Positions 9,043 through 18,680 of a stretch of 64,000 nt of DNA are shown here, piece by piece. Source of the stretch: Semisulcospira habei (Eukaryota; Mollusca; Gastropoda; Semisulcospiridae); assembly GCA_036245525.1 (NCBI GenBank), contig BTPG01000003.1:192058164-192122163 (forward strand), given 5' to 3'. The notes below the pieces were generated by a model that was given only the letters and a program-made list of their open reading frames with translations, was not told the DNA's origin and did not search any database. Made by a program: the position numbers and the translations under genes. Position 1 is the stretch's first letter; the number at the start of each line of letters is the position of its first letter.

Positions 9043-9256
9043 TTAACCCATATAACCCCACGGCCACATTTCCCAAACTTCAAAGACGTTATCTAACGAC
9101 TATGTACCAGTTGTAGGAGATGAATCGATAATGACAATTCAAGTGAAGTGCCAGGTGAGCTTGGCGCCATCAGATGCCAAGCTCAAATGGCACTACCCTT
9201 GAATTATTATGATCAATTCATCTCCTGCTGCAGAGCGTTGGGGCTAAACTGGTTAA
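9043..9256. repeat. TTAA-bounded hairpin MITE, complete copy
   Basis: The 214-bp element starts TTAACCCATATAACCCC and ends GGGGCTAAACTGGTTAA. The central hairpin has CAGGTGAGCTTGGCGCCATC facing GATGCCAAGCTCAAATGG. The TTAA at both ends together with CCC/GGG termini suggests a piggyBac-type MITE that uses TTAA target sites. It has no coding capacity. Confidence 0.75.
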
Positions 9257-9724
9257 CACCCTTGTTAACCCCCTTGGGTGAGCAGCTACAAGTACTGTAA
9301 ATACAGCTCTGACCCGACATATCGCGAATCGTTACATCGCGAACCTGGACATATCACGGGAGGGTACCTTGGATCCCCACAAAAAAATCGGACCGACCGC
9401 GGACGGCGGTGAACCACGAAATAATGTCACTGGCCTTGGCTGTATCGCACTCCACAGGGTGCTGCACACACGCCTGATGTGACAGCTGGGAGGGCGTCCA
9501 CACACTCAACACCCACAAACCTTCTCCAGATGAAGAACACATTACATGTACATGTATGTACATAAAGAGGGCAGGAGACAGAGTCAGTGTATAATGAGGG
9601 TCTAGGCTTCTGGCACATGGCAGATGTCTCCCCACTTGACCGGCTGCTGGGTGCAGCTTCACACAGACTACGTGACCTCTTCCTAGATATGACCACACAT
9701 GTAAATGCGTTAATAGAAAACACC

Positions 9725-10018
9725 GATTCGATGCGCATCAAGGGCTATGATTTTCACACAAACCAAGGGGAATTACTCAGCACTGGACAGACAAACAGTT
9801 AGATCCCCTGTCCCCACCTATTAGGCACCCAATCACCAGACAACAGAAAAATACACAGGTATAGAACCAGACAATCATCTACATCCCTAAAAAGGATGCA
9901 GCAGGTCTAGCCTATAACCCATGTCTTTTTCTGGAACTTAGGAAGTAGGCAGACATACACAAACAAGAAGGCACACTAATAAATGTAGTCAGCTAAATAA
10001 CCTGATTTCCCACAGTAG
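9725..10018. repeat. Inverted-duplicated repeat, left part
   Basis: This segment (AACCAAGGGGAATTACTCAG, GTTAGATCCCCTG, CACCTATTAGGCACCCAATC, AACCTGATTTCCCACAGTAG) is present in inverse orientation at about 14225-14540. Together with 13911-14555 it forms one large inverted duplication, cut in two at 10018/13911 by the RTE LINE. The repeat has an A-B-A layout: the CAAACCAGATAG...CACCCAATCGCCA block occurs as a direct repeat on both sides of a middle section. Confidence 0.75.
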
Positions 10019-10044
<26 letters not shown>

Positions 10045-10056
<12 letters not shown>

Positions 10057-10523
10057 ATCCCGTAGTCTTGCCGACCGTTGGGGCACCACTGATGACTTGG
10101 CAACCAGCTCCCTCCAATCCTCTCTGTTCTCTGCCATTCTCAGCGTATCGCCCAGTTTCAGTCCTGTCCACTCTGAGATATTGTCCTCCCATCTTTTCCT
10201 CTGTCTTCCTCTCCTTCGCCCTCCTTGCACAGTGCCTTGCAGGATTGTTTTGGCAAACCCTGCTGAACGCGTGACATGCCCATACCACTTCAGTTTGCGT
10301 TTTCTCACAATGGTTAATAAGTCTTCATAGGGCCCGATGGCTTGCCTGATTCTGCTTCCCGCTTCCTCGTTTGTGATGTGATCTCTGTATGAGATGCCAA
10401 GCAGCCTTCGAAAACATCTCATTTCAGTGGCTTGTATCCTCCTTTCAAGGTCTGCTGTGAGGGTCCATGACTCGCAGGCATACAAGAACACTGAGATGAC
10501 TAAGGAGCGCATCAGTCTGATCT
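10045..10523 (-). pseudogene. RTE LINE C-terminal domain
   Basis: The translation has YACESWTLTADLERRIQATE, RRLLGISYRDHITNEE, KLKWYGHVTR and GGRRRGRQRKRWEDNI. This is the conserved thumb and C-terminal segment that follows the RT in RTE-like LINEs. It joins in frame sense to ITLCSKI at 11449-11500 once the CR1 insertion is removed (the junction reads SKIRLMRSL). Length and motifs fit the end of ORF2. Confidence 0.85.
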
Positions 10524-11444
10524 GGATGACAGCAAACAAGCTCAAACTGAACGACGACAAAACGGAAGCCATGCTGGTAGGCACTCGCCAGAAACTTTCC
10601 CAGCTCTCTCCCTCTCTCCACCTTCAACTCGACAGCACCCCCATCTCCCTCTCTGACTCGGTCAAGAACCTTGGCGTTATCCTCGATTCCTCTCTTTCCA
10701 TGACCAGCTTCGTCTCCGCCACGGCCCAGGCATGTTATTTCCACCTCCGCCGCATCAGTCAGATCAGAAAATACCTCATTACCGAAGCTGCCACCAAACT
10801 CGCTGTCTCTCTCATCTTATCTCGCATCGACTACTGCAACTCTCTCCTTTCTGGCCTTCCTCACTCCACCACTCTCACTCTCCAGCGCGTCCAGAACAAT
10901 GCTGCCCGCCTCGTCCTCAGAAAGAAAAAATCCGACCACATCACTCCCCTGCTCAAGCTCCTTCACTGGCTCCCCATCCCCCAACGCATCCAATACAAGA
11001 TTCTGTCTCTCTGCTACAAATCCCTGAACAACTACGCTCCTGCGTATCTCTCCAACTTACTTCACCCCTACACTCCTCCCCGCTCCGCCTCTGACCCTCT
11101 CCGCCTCCTCATCCCCCGCACCAAACTCAGCACTTTCGGCCCCCGCTCTTTCTCAGTATACGGTCCAACCACCTGGAACACTCTCCCACTCTCTCTCCGT
11201 CAGAAACACTCGCTCTCCTCCTTCCAGTCTGCCCTCAAAACTCATCTCTTTCAACAGTTCTAGCACTATATCACCACACTCCCCAGCCCAAGCTGACCGT
11301 CCTAATGTATCTTCACTATTTGTGTTACGTGAGTCATTGTCTAAAGCGTGCGCATGCGTGTGCGAGTTGTGAGTGCGCGCTTAGAGTTATAATTATTATA
11401 AGATAAGCACATTATAAATACCGTAATTATTATTATTATTATTT
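10524..11444 (+). mobile_element. CR1/L2-like LINE, 5'-truncated, nested in the RTE LINE
   Basis: The 921-bp insertion is in plus orientation. Flanks read ATCT at 10520-10523 and 11445-11448, giving a 4-bp duplication inside the RTE ORF. The 3' end is CACATTATAAATACCGTAAT followed by (ATT)n. An identical-type 3' end is found alone at 27605-27675 in inverse orientation. Only the last third of the RT ORF is kept. Confidence 0.9.
10530..11263 (+). pseudogene. CR1/L2-like RT C-terminal half, open frame
   Basis: The frame is open from the truncation point to a natural stop at 11261-11263. It shows KLNDDKTEAMLVGTRQKL, VKNLGVILDSSLSM, RIDYCNSLLSGLP, NNAARLVLRKKKSDHITPLL, HWLPIPQRIQYKI and TTWNTLPLSLR. 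These are the post-YADD and thumb motifs of CR1/L2-group LINEs. The missing N-terminal domains make it non-functional even though this part is undamaged, which suggests a fairly recent insertion. Confidence 0.9.
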
Positions 11445-11448
11445 ATCT

Positions 11449-12600
11449 TGGAGCAGAGTGTGATGTTTCTGTCCTTCCATATGGTCTTCAATCTTGTCAG
11501 TGCTGTTGTTGTCTGCGCAATCCTGGACAGTATTTCTGGTTTTGATCCCTCATCTGTCACAATGGCTCCTAAAAATTTGAATTTCTTAACTGTTTCCAGT
11601 TTTTGGCCTCCAACCATGATTTCAGTGCCAATGCCACTGGCGTTATTGGTCATCAGTTTGGTCTTCTCTGCACTGATTTCCATCCCATATGCAATGGCTG
11701 TACTATCCAGCTTTCCACCAGCTGAGCTAGCTCGTTCTCTGTTCCTGCAAAGCCATCAATGTCGTCCGCAAAGCGCAAGTTCGTGATTGTTCTGCCTCCA
11801 ATACTGACAATTCCTTCATGATCTTTCGGTGCGTCCGTCATGATTCTTTCCAGGAAGATGTTGAAAAGAGTAGGTGAGAGCAAGCAGCCTTGTCTGACTC
11901 CAACTGTAGTCCTAAACCAGTTTCCTATTTTGCCGTTGAAGCAGACTGCGCTAGTGGCCTTGTTGTAAAGGTTTGCTATGACTTTGATTAGGTTGGCATT
12001 GATGTTGTATAGCTTCATGGTGGACCAAAGGGCTGCATGCCACACCCTGTCAAACGCTTTCTTAAAATCCACAAAGACATGATAGAGGTCCTGCTGGTGC
12101 TGGCGGTATCTCTCACATAGAACTCTCAGGTTGAAGATCTGTTCAGTTGTGCTGCGCCCTGGTCTGAAGCCTGCCTGTTCCTCAGCTATGATTTTCTCTG
12201 CCTGTGGCTTCAGCCTGTTCAGTAGGATCTTTAACATGACTTTGCTTGGGTGGGATATAAGACTGATCGTGCGATAGTTCTGGCATTGATGTAAGTTGCC
12301 TTTTTTGGGGAGAGTTATTATAAGTGATTGGGTCCATGGTGTGGGCCAATCCCCTGACTGCCAGATCTTATTGCAGATTGTTAGTAAGGCGCTTATCGTG
12401 TCTTCTCCCCCTTCTTGGACTAGCTCTGCAGGGATGTTGTCTGCTCCTGCTGCCTTCCCTTTTTTCAGCGACTTCACTGCAACCTCTACTTCTTCTCGGA
12501 GGATGGGATAGTTGCCATTGTTGGTCATGGGTGGGTTGACAAGTATGCCTGGGTCCCCTGCAGCTCGGTGGTTGTACAAATCTGAGCAGTACTCTGTCCA
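11449..12600 (-). pseudogene. RTE LINE reverse transcriptase domain
   Basis: RT motifs appear in order: SLKKGKAAGADNIPAELV, NYRTISLISHPSKVML, EQAGFRPGRSTTEQIFNLR, VDFKKAFDRVWH, GVRQGCLLSPTLFNIF and LRFADDIDGFAGTE (FADD active site). One frame change lies near 11660, after which EISAEKTKLMTNN and KFKFLGAIVTDEGSK continue. The RT is 5' continuous with the endonuclease at 12616-13910, allowing for a stop at about 12614. Confidence 0.9.
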
Positions 12601-12615
12601 TCTCTTCAGTATGTC

Positions 12616-13910
12616 TTAGTCTTCCGTAAGACAGTTCCCTTCACTATCTTGAATGATCGAGGAGCGTCCTTGTTTTACACTGGTCAGGTCTTTCACCAGC
12701 TGGCATGCTTTTTTGCTATTATTTTTGTTCAGATTTTCTTCTACGTGTTTACACTGATCTTCAATCCACTTATTCTTTGGCTTTTTCATGCTTTTCTTGA
12801 TATCCTGGTTAATTTCCCTGTATTGTTTAGCTCCTTCCACCTCTGATTTCTTTTTCTTTAATTCTCGACGCTTGTCACATAGAACAAAGATGTCAGCTGT
12901 AACCCAAGGTTTCTTTGCTTGTCGGTGTTCGCCAAGGATCTCACTGGCTGTTTGGGTTACAACAGTGTTAAATGCGTCAACGAGTGTGTCCATGTCCGTG
13001 TCTTCTGCACCCAGAAGTAGCAGTGGTGCGAATTTTCCTCCTATCTTTGCCTGAAAGGTTTCCGCTACCTCTGGGTCTTTCAGCTTCTCGAGGTCAAACT
13101 TGATTCTGGTGGGACCCTGCTTGTTGACCTTCTTTAGGCGGAGTCGGAAGGTCATCATCACTAAGTCATGGTCACTTCCAATGTCTGCTCCTGGAAAACT
13201 TCTTGTCTTGGCAATGTTCACACTGGTTTGGAAGCGTCTCTTCACCATGATGTAGTCAATTTGGTTATGGTGCTCTCCGTTTGGGCTGTGCCATGTCCAC
13301 CTTCTGGATGCTTTGTGCGGGCCCATCAGCTTTAGATCATTTGAACTGGCAAATTCCAGGAGCCTTAAGCCTCTGTCGTTGGTCTCTGCATTGCAGTAGC
13401 GACCGCATGTGCCTTTCCAGTTCCTAGCAGCATCCTCTCCTATTTTGGCATTCCAGTCTCCCTGCACTACAAGAATGTCTTTCTTGGGGGTCTGGTCCAG
13501 AACTTCTTGCAGTTGGTCATAGAAGTCTTCTATTTCCTCATCGCCATAGTCTGTTGTTGGGGCATAAACTTGTACAATGGTGATATTAAATGGGGTTGCC
13601 CTCAAGCGTATGGTGATAAGCCTACTGGAGACTGGCCGACAACTCATGACGGTGTTCACGATGTCTTTGTGGACGAGAAATCTGACACCCTGTTCATGTC
13701 TTCTCTGCCACTGTAGTACAGTTTGTGTTTTTCCTGGGTTGATGTTTCCCCAAGGTTCTTCCATCGTACTTCGCAAAGTCCTAGGATGGTCCAATGGTAT
13801 CTGTTCATTTCATTTGTCAGTTCCTCTACCTTTCCAGGCGTTCTTAATGTTCTGACGTTCCAAGTGCCATTGCTGATGTTGTTTCTGGCATGGAGTTTTG
13901 ATGGTGATGG
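12616..13910 (-). pseudogene. RTE LINE AP-type endonuclease
   Basis: The N-terminal piece has GTWNVRTLRTPGKVEELTNE and LGLCEVRWKNLGETSTQ. After a frameshift near 13690 follow VQVYAPTTDYGDEEIEDFYD, VVQGDWNAKIGEDAARNWKG, WHSPNGEHHNQIDYIMV and GADIGSDHDLVMM. These give the Asn, Glu, Asp-Asn and terminal Ser-Asp-His signatures of APE-like endonucleases. The family is the one from which vertebrate CFDP2-like sequences derive. Confidence 0.9.
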
Positions 13911-14555
13911 TAGATGCACAAGACAATACACAAAAATGTAACGATTCGAGTTATAGAATACTCACAAACCAGATAGCTGAGGCTAGCGCTGATAGAATTG
14001 TACACAAACCAAGGGAAATTACTCAGCGCTGGACAGACAGTTAGATCCCCTGCCCCCACCTATTAGGCACCCAATCGCCAGCCTGTCTATCCAGCGCTGA
14101 GTAATTCCCCTTGGTTTATGTACAATTCTACCAGCGCTAGCCTCACCTATCTGGTTTGCGAGTATTCTATAACTCAAGGCAAAATTTGTATCGTTACAAT
14201 GTTGAGTATTGTCTTGTGCAGCTACTGTGGGAAATCAGGGTATTTACATGACCACATTTAGTAGTGCACTTTCTCATTTGTGTATGTGTGTTTCTCCTGC
14301 CTACTTCCTAAATTCAAGAAAAAGACATGGGTTATAGGCTAGACCTGATGCATCCTTTTTAGGGATGTAGATGATCGTCTGGTTCTATACCTGCATATTT
14401 TTCTGTGGGCTGGCGATTGGGTGCCTGATAGGTGGGGGCAGGGGGATCCAACTGTTTGTCTGTCCAGCGTCGAGTAATTCCCCCTGGTTTGTGTACAATT
14501 CTACCAGCGCTAGCCTCACCTATCTGGTTTGCGAGTATGATTTTCACAGGTGTCA
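13911..14555. repeat. Inverted-duplicated repeat, right part and centre
   Basis: GTAACGATTCGAGTTATAGA through GGACAGACAG (13938-14040) is mirrored by CTGTCTATCCAGCGCTGAGT through GTATCGTTAC (14087-14196), with a loop of about 45 bp. The mirrored ends extend to TGCACAAGACAAT (13915) and ATTGTCTTGTGCA (14208-14220). The outer part, 14225-14540, mirrors 9725-10018. It is a composite A-B-A repeat in head-to-head array. Confidence 0.8.
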
Positions 14556-15280
14556 AGTTTCGCCACACTCAGCAGCTATGACCTGGATGGTGCGAAAACT
14601 GACGCTGAACCCTCGCTCGCCTCCTATAACGAAGAACACAGGCAATGACAGGAAGACCTTAGGCACAGCTGCAAGGGATAATGAATGTCTATGCTTGCTG
14701 TAGAGTTAGGCGGTCCGCTGTTGAAGTTAAAGAGAGGTGTGCTACCCTACTGCTGGTGCTCACCGGTCATCGTAATCAGATTTTCTCACTGTGCGTGACG
14801 ATTTCAAACAAAACATACTCGCGAGGTGATCAACCTAGTCATTGAAGTTAAAGGTTACCTAGCTTGTCTCGGATATTGTCCGTAAGACCAACGCTCATTT
14901 CTGTTCCTAACATACCCTATAAGAGTCGGCGTTTCCGATTGGCTTTTGCAGCACCAATAAAATTGCGTCAACACAATCGGTATTGTGTGAATGCAAAAAT
15001 TTATTTTGTCTGAATAGAGAAGAAAATGTTCAGCAAAAATGGACAATTTCTGATCCTTCACAAATTGAAAAATGTTCTTTTTCCATGATGCTGATAGTGC
15101 AAGTAAGCGTTTCTGATTGTACTCAGCTTTGAAAGAAAGAACGCACAGGCGATAGGTAATGCCTATGCACATGCCCCGATTCTCATCGGACAAAACCCTC
15201 TAGCCCGATATCTTGCGGATGGATATATTGCGGTCCCATTTTGTGGACCCCAACGACCGTGATATGTCGGGTCACGGCTG
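14556..15280. other. Right interior of the Tigger-like element, no gene recognised
   Basis: No domain or exon is visible. The 112-codon open frame on minus at 14855-15193 has no recognisable motif or splice context and I do not call it. The right TIR lies at about 15245-15280. Confidence 0.45.
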
Positions 15281-15382
15281 TAGTACTCTAGGTTGCACGC
15301 ACAAGAAGGTTAAACAGCACATTAAATTACATCGATATTCTGTGTAGAATTCTTGTTCACAGCCACTGGAAGACAGACCCAC

Positions 15383-15575
15383 CTTTGACTATTTTGTTCT
15401 GTGGCGGCAGGGCAATCTGCAACGAGTCGCGCGCGACCAACGAGAAGAAGCTGGGGCAGCGACAAGATGCAGGGCCGAGCACACGCAACACGTAATGCAT
15501 CTCCTTGGAACCGATGCTACCATTACTCACACCACTGGCGCTAGAACCCATCCCTGTACACGCGCTCCGCATCAC
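15383..15575 (-). CDS. HUWE1: HUWE1, exon 8
   Basis: This 193-bp exon has the acceptor CTCTTGTGCAG and the donor GTGGGTCTG. It begins in phase 0 and ends one base into a codon. It encodes VMRSACTGMGSSASGVSNGS, then KEMHYVLRVLGPASCRCPSF and DSLQIALPPQNKIVK. The YVLRVLGPA-CR block and the Gly/Ser-rich stretch before it are well-known HUWE1 landmarks just after the 'CTLRHTMEK' helix. It is separated from exon 7 by a 14.3 kb intron holding DIRS-B and an I-LINE. Confidence 0.95.
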
Positions 15576-15657
15576 CTGCACAAGAGAAAATAAACTGTCA
15601 CGCTTTGCAATCCCTTGGTAGAAATTCAAGTCGCTGTGGCGTAACACAACACGTGAA

Positions 15658-15790
15658 TCCTTTTAGCCCCACGGCTACATTTCCTCAATTTTGGAGGTGT
15701 CACTAAATGATCATGTACAAGTTGCAGGAGATGGATGGACCATGATAATTCAAGGGTAGTGCCATATTAGCTTGGCGCCTTCAGTCGGCA
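15658..15790. repeat. TTAA-family hairpin MITE, truncated
   Basis: TTTTAGCCCCACGGCTACAT, GTTGCAGGAGATGG, CCATGATAATTCAAGGGTAG and GCTTGGCGCC match the left half of the family. The right arm is missing after about 15790. It lies about 80 bp upstream of exon 8 in the transcribed sense. Confidence 0.7.
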
Positions 15791-17024
15791 AATTAATCTG
15801 TTGGGTGTTGGGGATAATCGAGGGTTTCCAGCCAGAAGGTGCTATCTGATGAAAGAGTAGTTTCGAGTAAATTGCGTTTGAAAGTTTGAGGTCTCATAAA
15901 GTTATGTAAAAGCAGTATTAAAGAAAATTTAATTATTCTACAGTATTCAGTGACATGTTCTCTGTCTTAGACAGTATAAAATTAATAGCTTAGTGACTTA
16001 GTTTGCTGTCAGTGTAACCAGATATGACGTGTGTTAGATAGCTTGTTTATGCACACCGCAATTGAACTCTTTCTCGGCAACTACTGTAAACCTAAATGTG
16101 CTTGGCTGCGATAGCACCTTTTGGCAGGTCGCATCGGCACCAAAGCGCAGTGAAACGTCGCTGCTAGCTGGTGGTATCTAGCTTTAGCACAGATACGCAA
16201 GTTCTATTGAAGTCTCCCTCTCTGTCGTACAGCGAGCCAGGGGATGGTAGCAGCAGGTAACATTTTTGTGCTCACTATTTGTTTACTGGTGGGTTTATTG
16301 ACAGCTGCTGAAACAGGTCTATAGTGGCGCTAACTCTTTCAGGCACGCATACACAAACATTTTCTAAGTGGAATGTTTCATGCATTTACAGTCTAACTTA
16401 CAAGTTATGGATAGCTGAGGCACACAATGACACACACATATTAGTCTCAAATGCAGAGAAAGAGAGAGAGAGGCAAACAGACAGTCGCAGACACACACTG
16501 GTTTCTCATTCTTCATTGTTAAAAAGTGATACATTTTAGAACACTGAAAACAGTTTCTTCAGCTTTCGGTTGTCACATAATGAGTTTACATGTAATTCAC
16601 ATCTATTTACTAAAAATCCATACAATAATTGGTTGATATTAATAAACGACACTGCATTAGCCTCCGTTTCAAGCACAGGGCTGTTTGTGTTGCAACTAAT
16701 AGTATATTCCTCAATTAACACAGGGGAAGTGTAACTGAAAAGGGTTGAAATTAACATTTTTCACAGAGAAGACAACAGGCATTCATTGCAAAGTCCTGTG
16801 GCAAACAAATACGATGGGCGCACACATCTAGATGTCAGATATTACACTATATCTCATATCTACATTTTTATGTGCATCTCAGTGTTCAAGTAAGTTTCTA
16901 AAATAATCAGTTCTGTCGGATTTACTATCCATTGCTCAAACTGGACTGAAGCACACAAACTGGCACTATTCATGTCGACATCAGGGGCCTCCTAGAAACA
17001 CTGGAAGATATCTATAGACTGGGT
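15791..17024. other. Intronic DNA with nothing recognised
   Basis: This is AT-rich intron sequence. I find no exon, RT, transposase, hairpin arm or tandem array. A short run AGAGAAAGAGAGAGAGAGGC near 16455 is low complexity. Confidence 0.4.
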
Positions 17025-17395
17025 GATTTTCTTTACAATAAATTTTTTCGAAAAATACTTACCGATGGTATTACTAATAGGAAGACATACTTAACCTGTC
17101 AATTTCAGCCTCCAAAATTGTTGTGTGTTGCTACACAACCAGGGACGTAACTCTAGCAAGCAGTTACCTAATCCCCTGAATGGCCTCCCTATCCTCTGGA
17201 TAGCCTCCCTTCTTAATCTCGCGAGAGTCCGTTATTGCCAGTTCTATCTTAGCAGACAGGCAGCAAGCGGGGAAGGTGGGAGGGAAGTTTGAGTAATACC
17301 ATCGGTAAGTATTTTTGAAAAAATTTATTTTAAAGAAAAATACATTTGTTTCTTCAAAAACGTTACCGATGGTATTACTGATAGGAAGAATGGCG
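17025..17395 (-). repeat. DIRS-B 3' terminal repeat and internal complementary region
   Basis: The outer repeat TTTTTTCGAAAAATACTTAC CGATGG is followed by about 240 bp and the inverted GTAATACCATCGGTAAGT (17294 onward), then AAACGTTACCGATGGTATTA again at 17360. The stretch GTAAGTATTTTTGAAAAAAT to GTTTCTTCAAAAACGTTACC equals the complement of both element ends fused, as expected for a DIRS internal complementary region. Confidence 0.85.
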
Positions 17396-17493
17396 AAGAG
17401 GAGGAGGGTGCCGCCCCAAAACTCACCATGGGGTAACTGCTTAGCTAGGTCCCTTGCAAAGGCACACTCCCGACAATTTCAGTAAAGTATTAC

Positions 17494-18680
17494 CTATGGT
17501 GCATCCCGCGCCGGGAGGGTGTGTTGAGCCGCCGCAAAGTCCCCCACTAGAGCCATGGTTTGTCTTTGGCTGGACAGGTCACGGAAGTAGAAACGGGCGA
17601 AAGTAGATTCTGCCCTCCAGCCCACAGCCACCACAATATCCCTCACGGCGCAGTTGCGGTCGAACGCGATGCTCGTAGAGACAACCCGGACTTTGTGTAC
17701 TCGAATCTGCAACCTCTTCGCTCCCTCCGTCGAGAGGTCATCGTAAGCAGATCTGATGATTCTGTGCAGCCAAGCGGATATTGTCTGAGCAGAAATATCG
17801 TTCCTGCCCGGAGATAAGGGCAGGAAGAGGCGTAAACGTCCTCGCCGTAGGGGTTTCGACCGGCAGAGGTAAATTTTTAACGCCCTGACTGGGTCTTGTT
17901 GGCGTATGTCCTGGAGCGTATTTGGGCTCCACAATGGATGAATAGTGATGGGCTGAGGGGCGGCTGAAGGGAGACTGTTCTTGGCCAAAATGGAAGGATT
18001 AGTGAGAAGTTGGACAGAGCCGTCGGCCCGGAGTTGCAGGCAAGACGGGTGTACCGAGAGAGCATGAAGTTCACTCACGCGAGAGGCAGTGGCCAGGGCC
18101 AGAAGAAGCACGTTTTTCTAGTTAAGTCAGAGAACCGCGCCAAGTGCAGGGGTTCAAAACGAGCAGTGTTCAGCCATGTTAATACCCACGCGAGATCCCA
18201 TCGAGGCAGTAGGAAGCGCGTCACAGGTCGCTGCAGTTCAAAATTAGCCATAAGGTCAGCGAGATCTTTGCAAGAACCGGGATCTGGTAGTCCCAAATGG
18301 CGGTAAGTATCAGCCACCATAGAGAGGTATCCCCCAATGGTAATAGGTGCAAGGGACTGATCCTGGAAGAGCCACAGGAAGAATTCAGCTAGCTGTGGCA
18401 TAGTCAAAGAGGTGGGGGAAAGGTGTCTGGTACTGCACCAAGACTGCAAAACACCCCATTTTCCCTGGCCGGGCGAGGGAGTGGCCAAACTGGGGGGGAC
18501 GGGAAGGGCCGAAAGGCACACTGACGCGGGACGTGAGACGGGTCTGAAGGACCGCAGGGCACGACCCACGGCCTTGCGGGCCGAACAAAAGCGCGAAAAA
18601 GAGCAAGATGTAGGCCAAATACCTTGTGTATGGGAGCCTGACGAAGTTGGGATTTGACAGATGAAGGTAACCCCACACAA
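17494..18680 (-). pseudogene. DIRS-B tyrosine recombinase, one frameshift
   Basis: The N-terminal half (18075-18680) has MPQLAEFFLWLFQDQSLAPI, GYLSMVADTYRHLGLPDPGS and DLTRKTCFF. A frameshift near 18100 leads to the C-terminal half (17494-18111) with LALATASRVSELHALSVHPS, LQIRVHKVRVVSTSIAFDRN and VVAVGWRAESTFARFYFRDL. All catalytic positions are present: Arg in ASRVSEL, H-x-x-R in HKVR, Trp in VGWR, and Tyr in FARFYF. Apart from the frameshift it is the best-preserved recombinase core in the window together with DIRS-D's. Confidence 0.9.

Larger units (their letters stand above)
10019..13910 (-). mobile_element. RTE-type LINE, nearly full-length but broken
   Basis: This minus-strand LINE has an endonuclease at the right, RT in the middle and a C-terminal domain at the left, ending in an (ATAG)n tail seen on plus as ATCTATCTATCTATC (10019-10055). 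The 5' junction is near 13910, where both flanks read GTAG next to the disrupted repeat. A CR1-like LINE interrupts it at 10524-11444. Endonuclease motifs (GTWNVRTL, GLCEVRW, GDWNAKIG, SDHDLV) match RTE-clade elements. Stops and frameshifts make it inactive. Confidence 0.85.
9304..15280. mobile_element. Tigger/pogo-like DNA element (TA-flanked) with nested insertions
   Basis: The left end CAGCTCTGACCCGACATATC (from 9304) is mirrored by the right end GATATGTCGGGTCACGGCTG (to 15280). Each is flanked by TA (9302-9303 and 15281-15282), the target used by Tc1/mariner-pogo elements. Further inside, ATCGCGAA and ATATCACGG resemble the subterminal repeats of Tigger-like termini. No transposase is recognisable. 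About 4.5 kb of the interior is later insertions (10019-13910) and repeat DNA. The pogo/Tigger name rests on the TIR pattern only. Confidence 0.65.

Noticed and set aside
10394..10530. Upstream extension of the CR1-like frame to a Met at 10394
   Set aside because: The first part is RTE LINE sequence read antisense; the insertion junction is at 10524, so this start is artificial.
14855..15193. 112-codon minus-strand open frame
   Set aside because: No recognisable motif, no splice sites in phase with HUWE1, and it lies inside the Tigger-like element.
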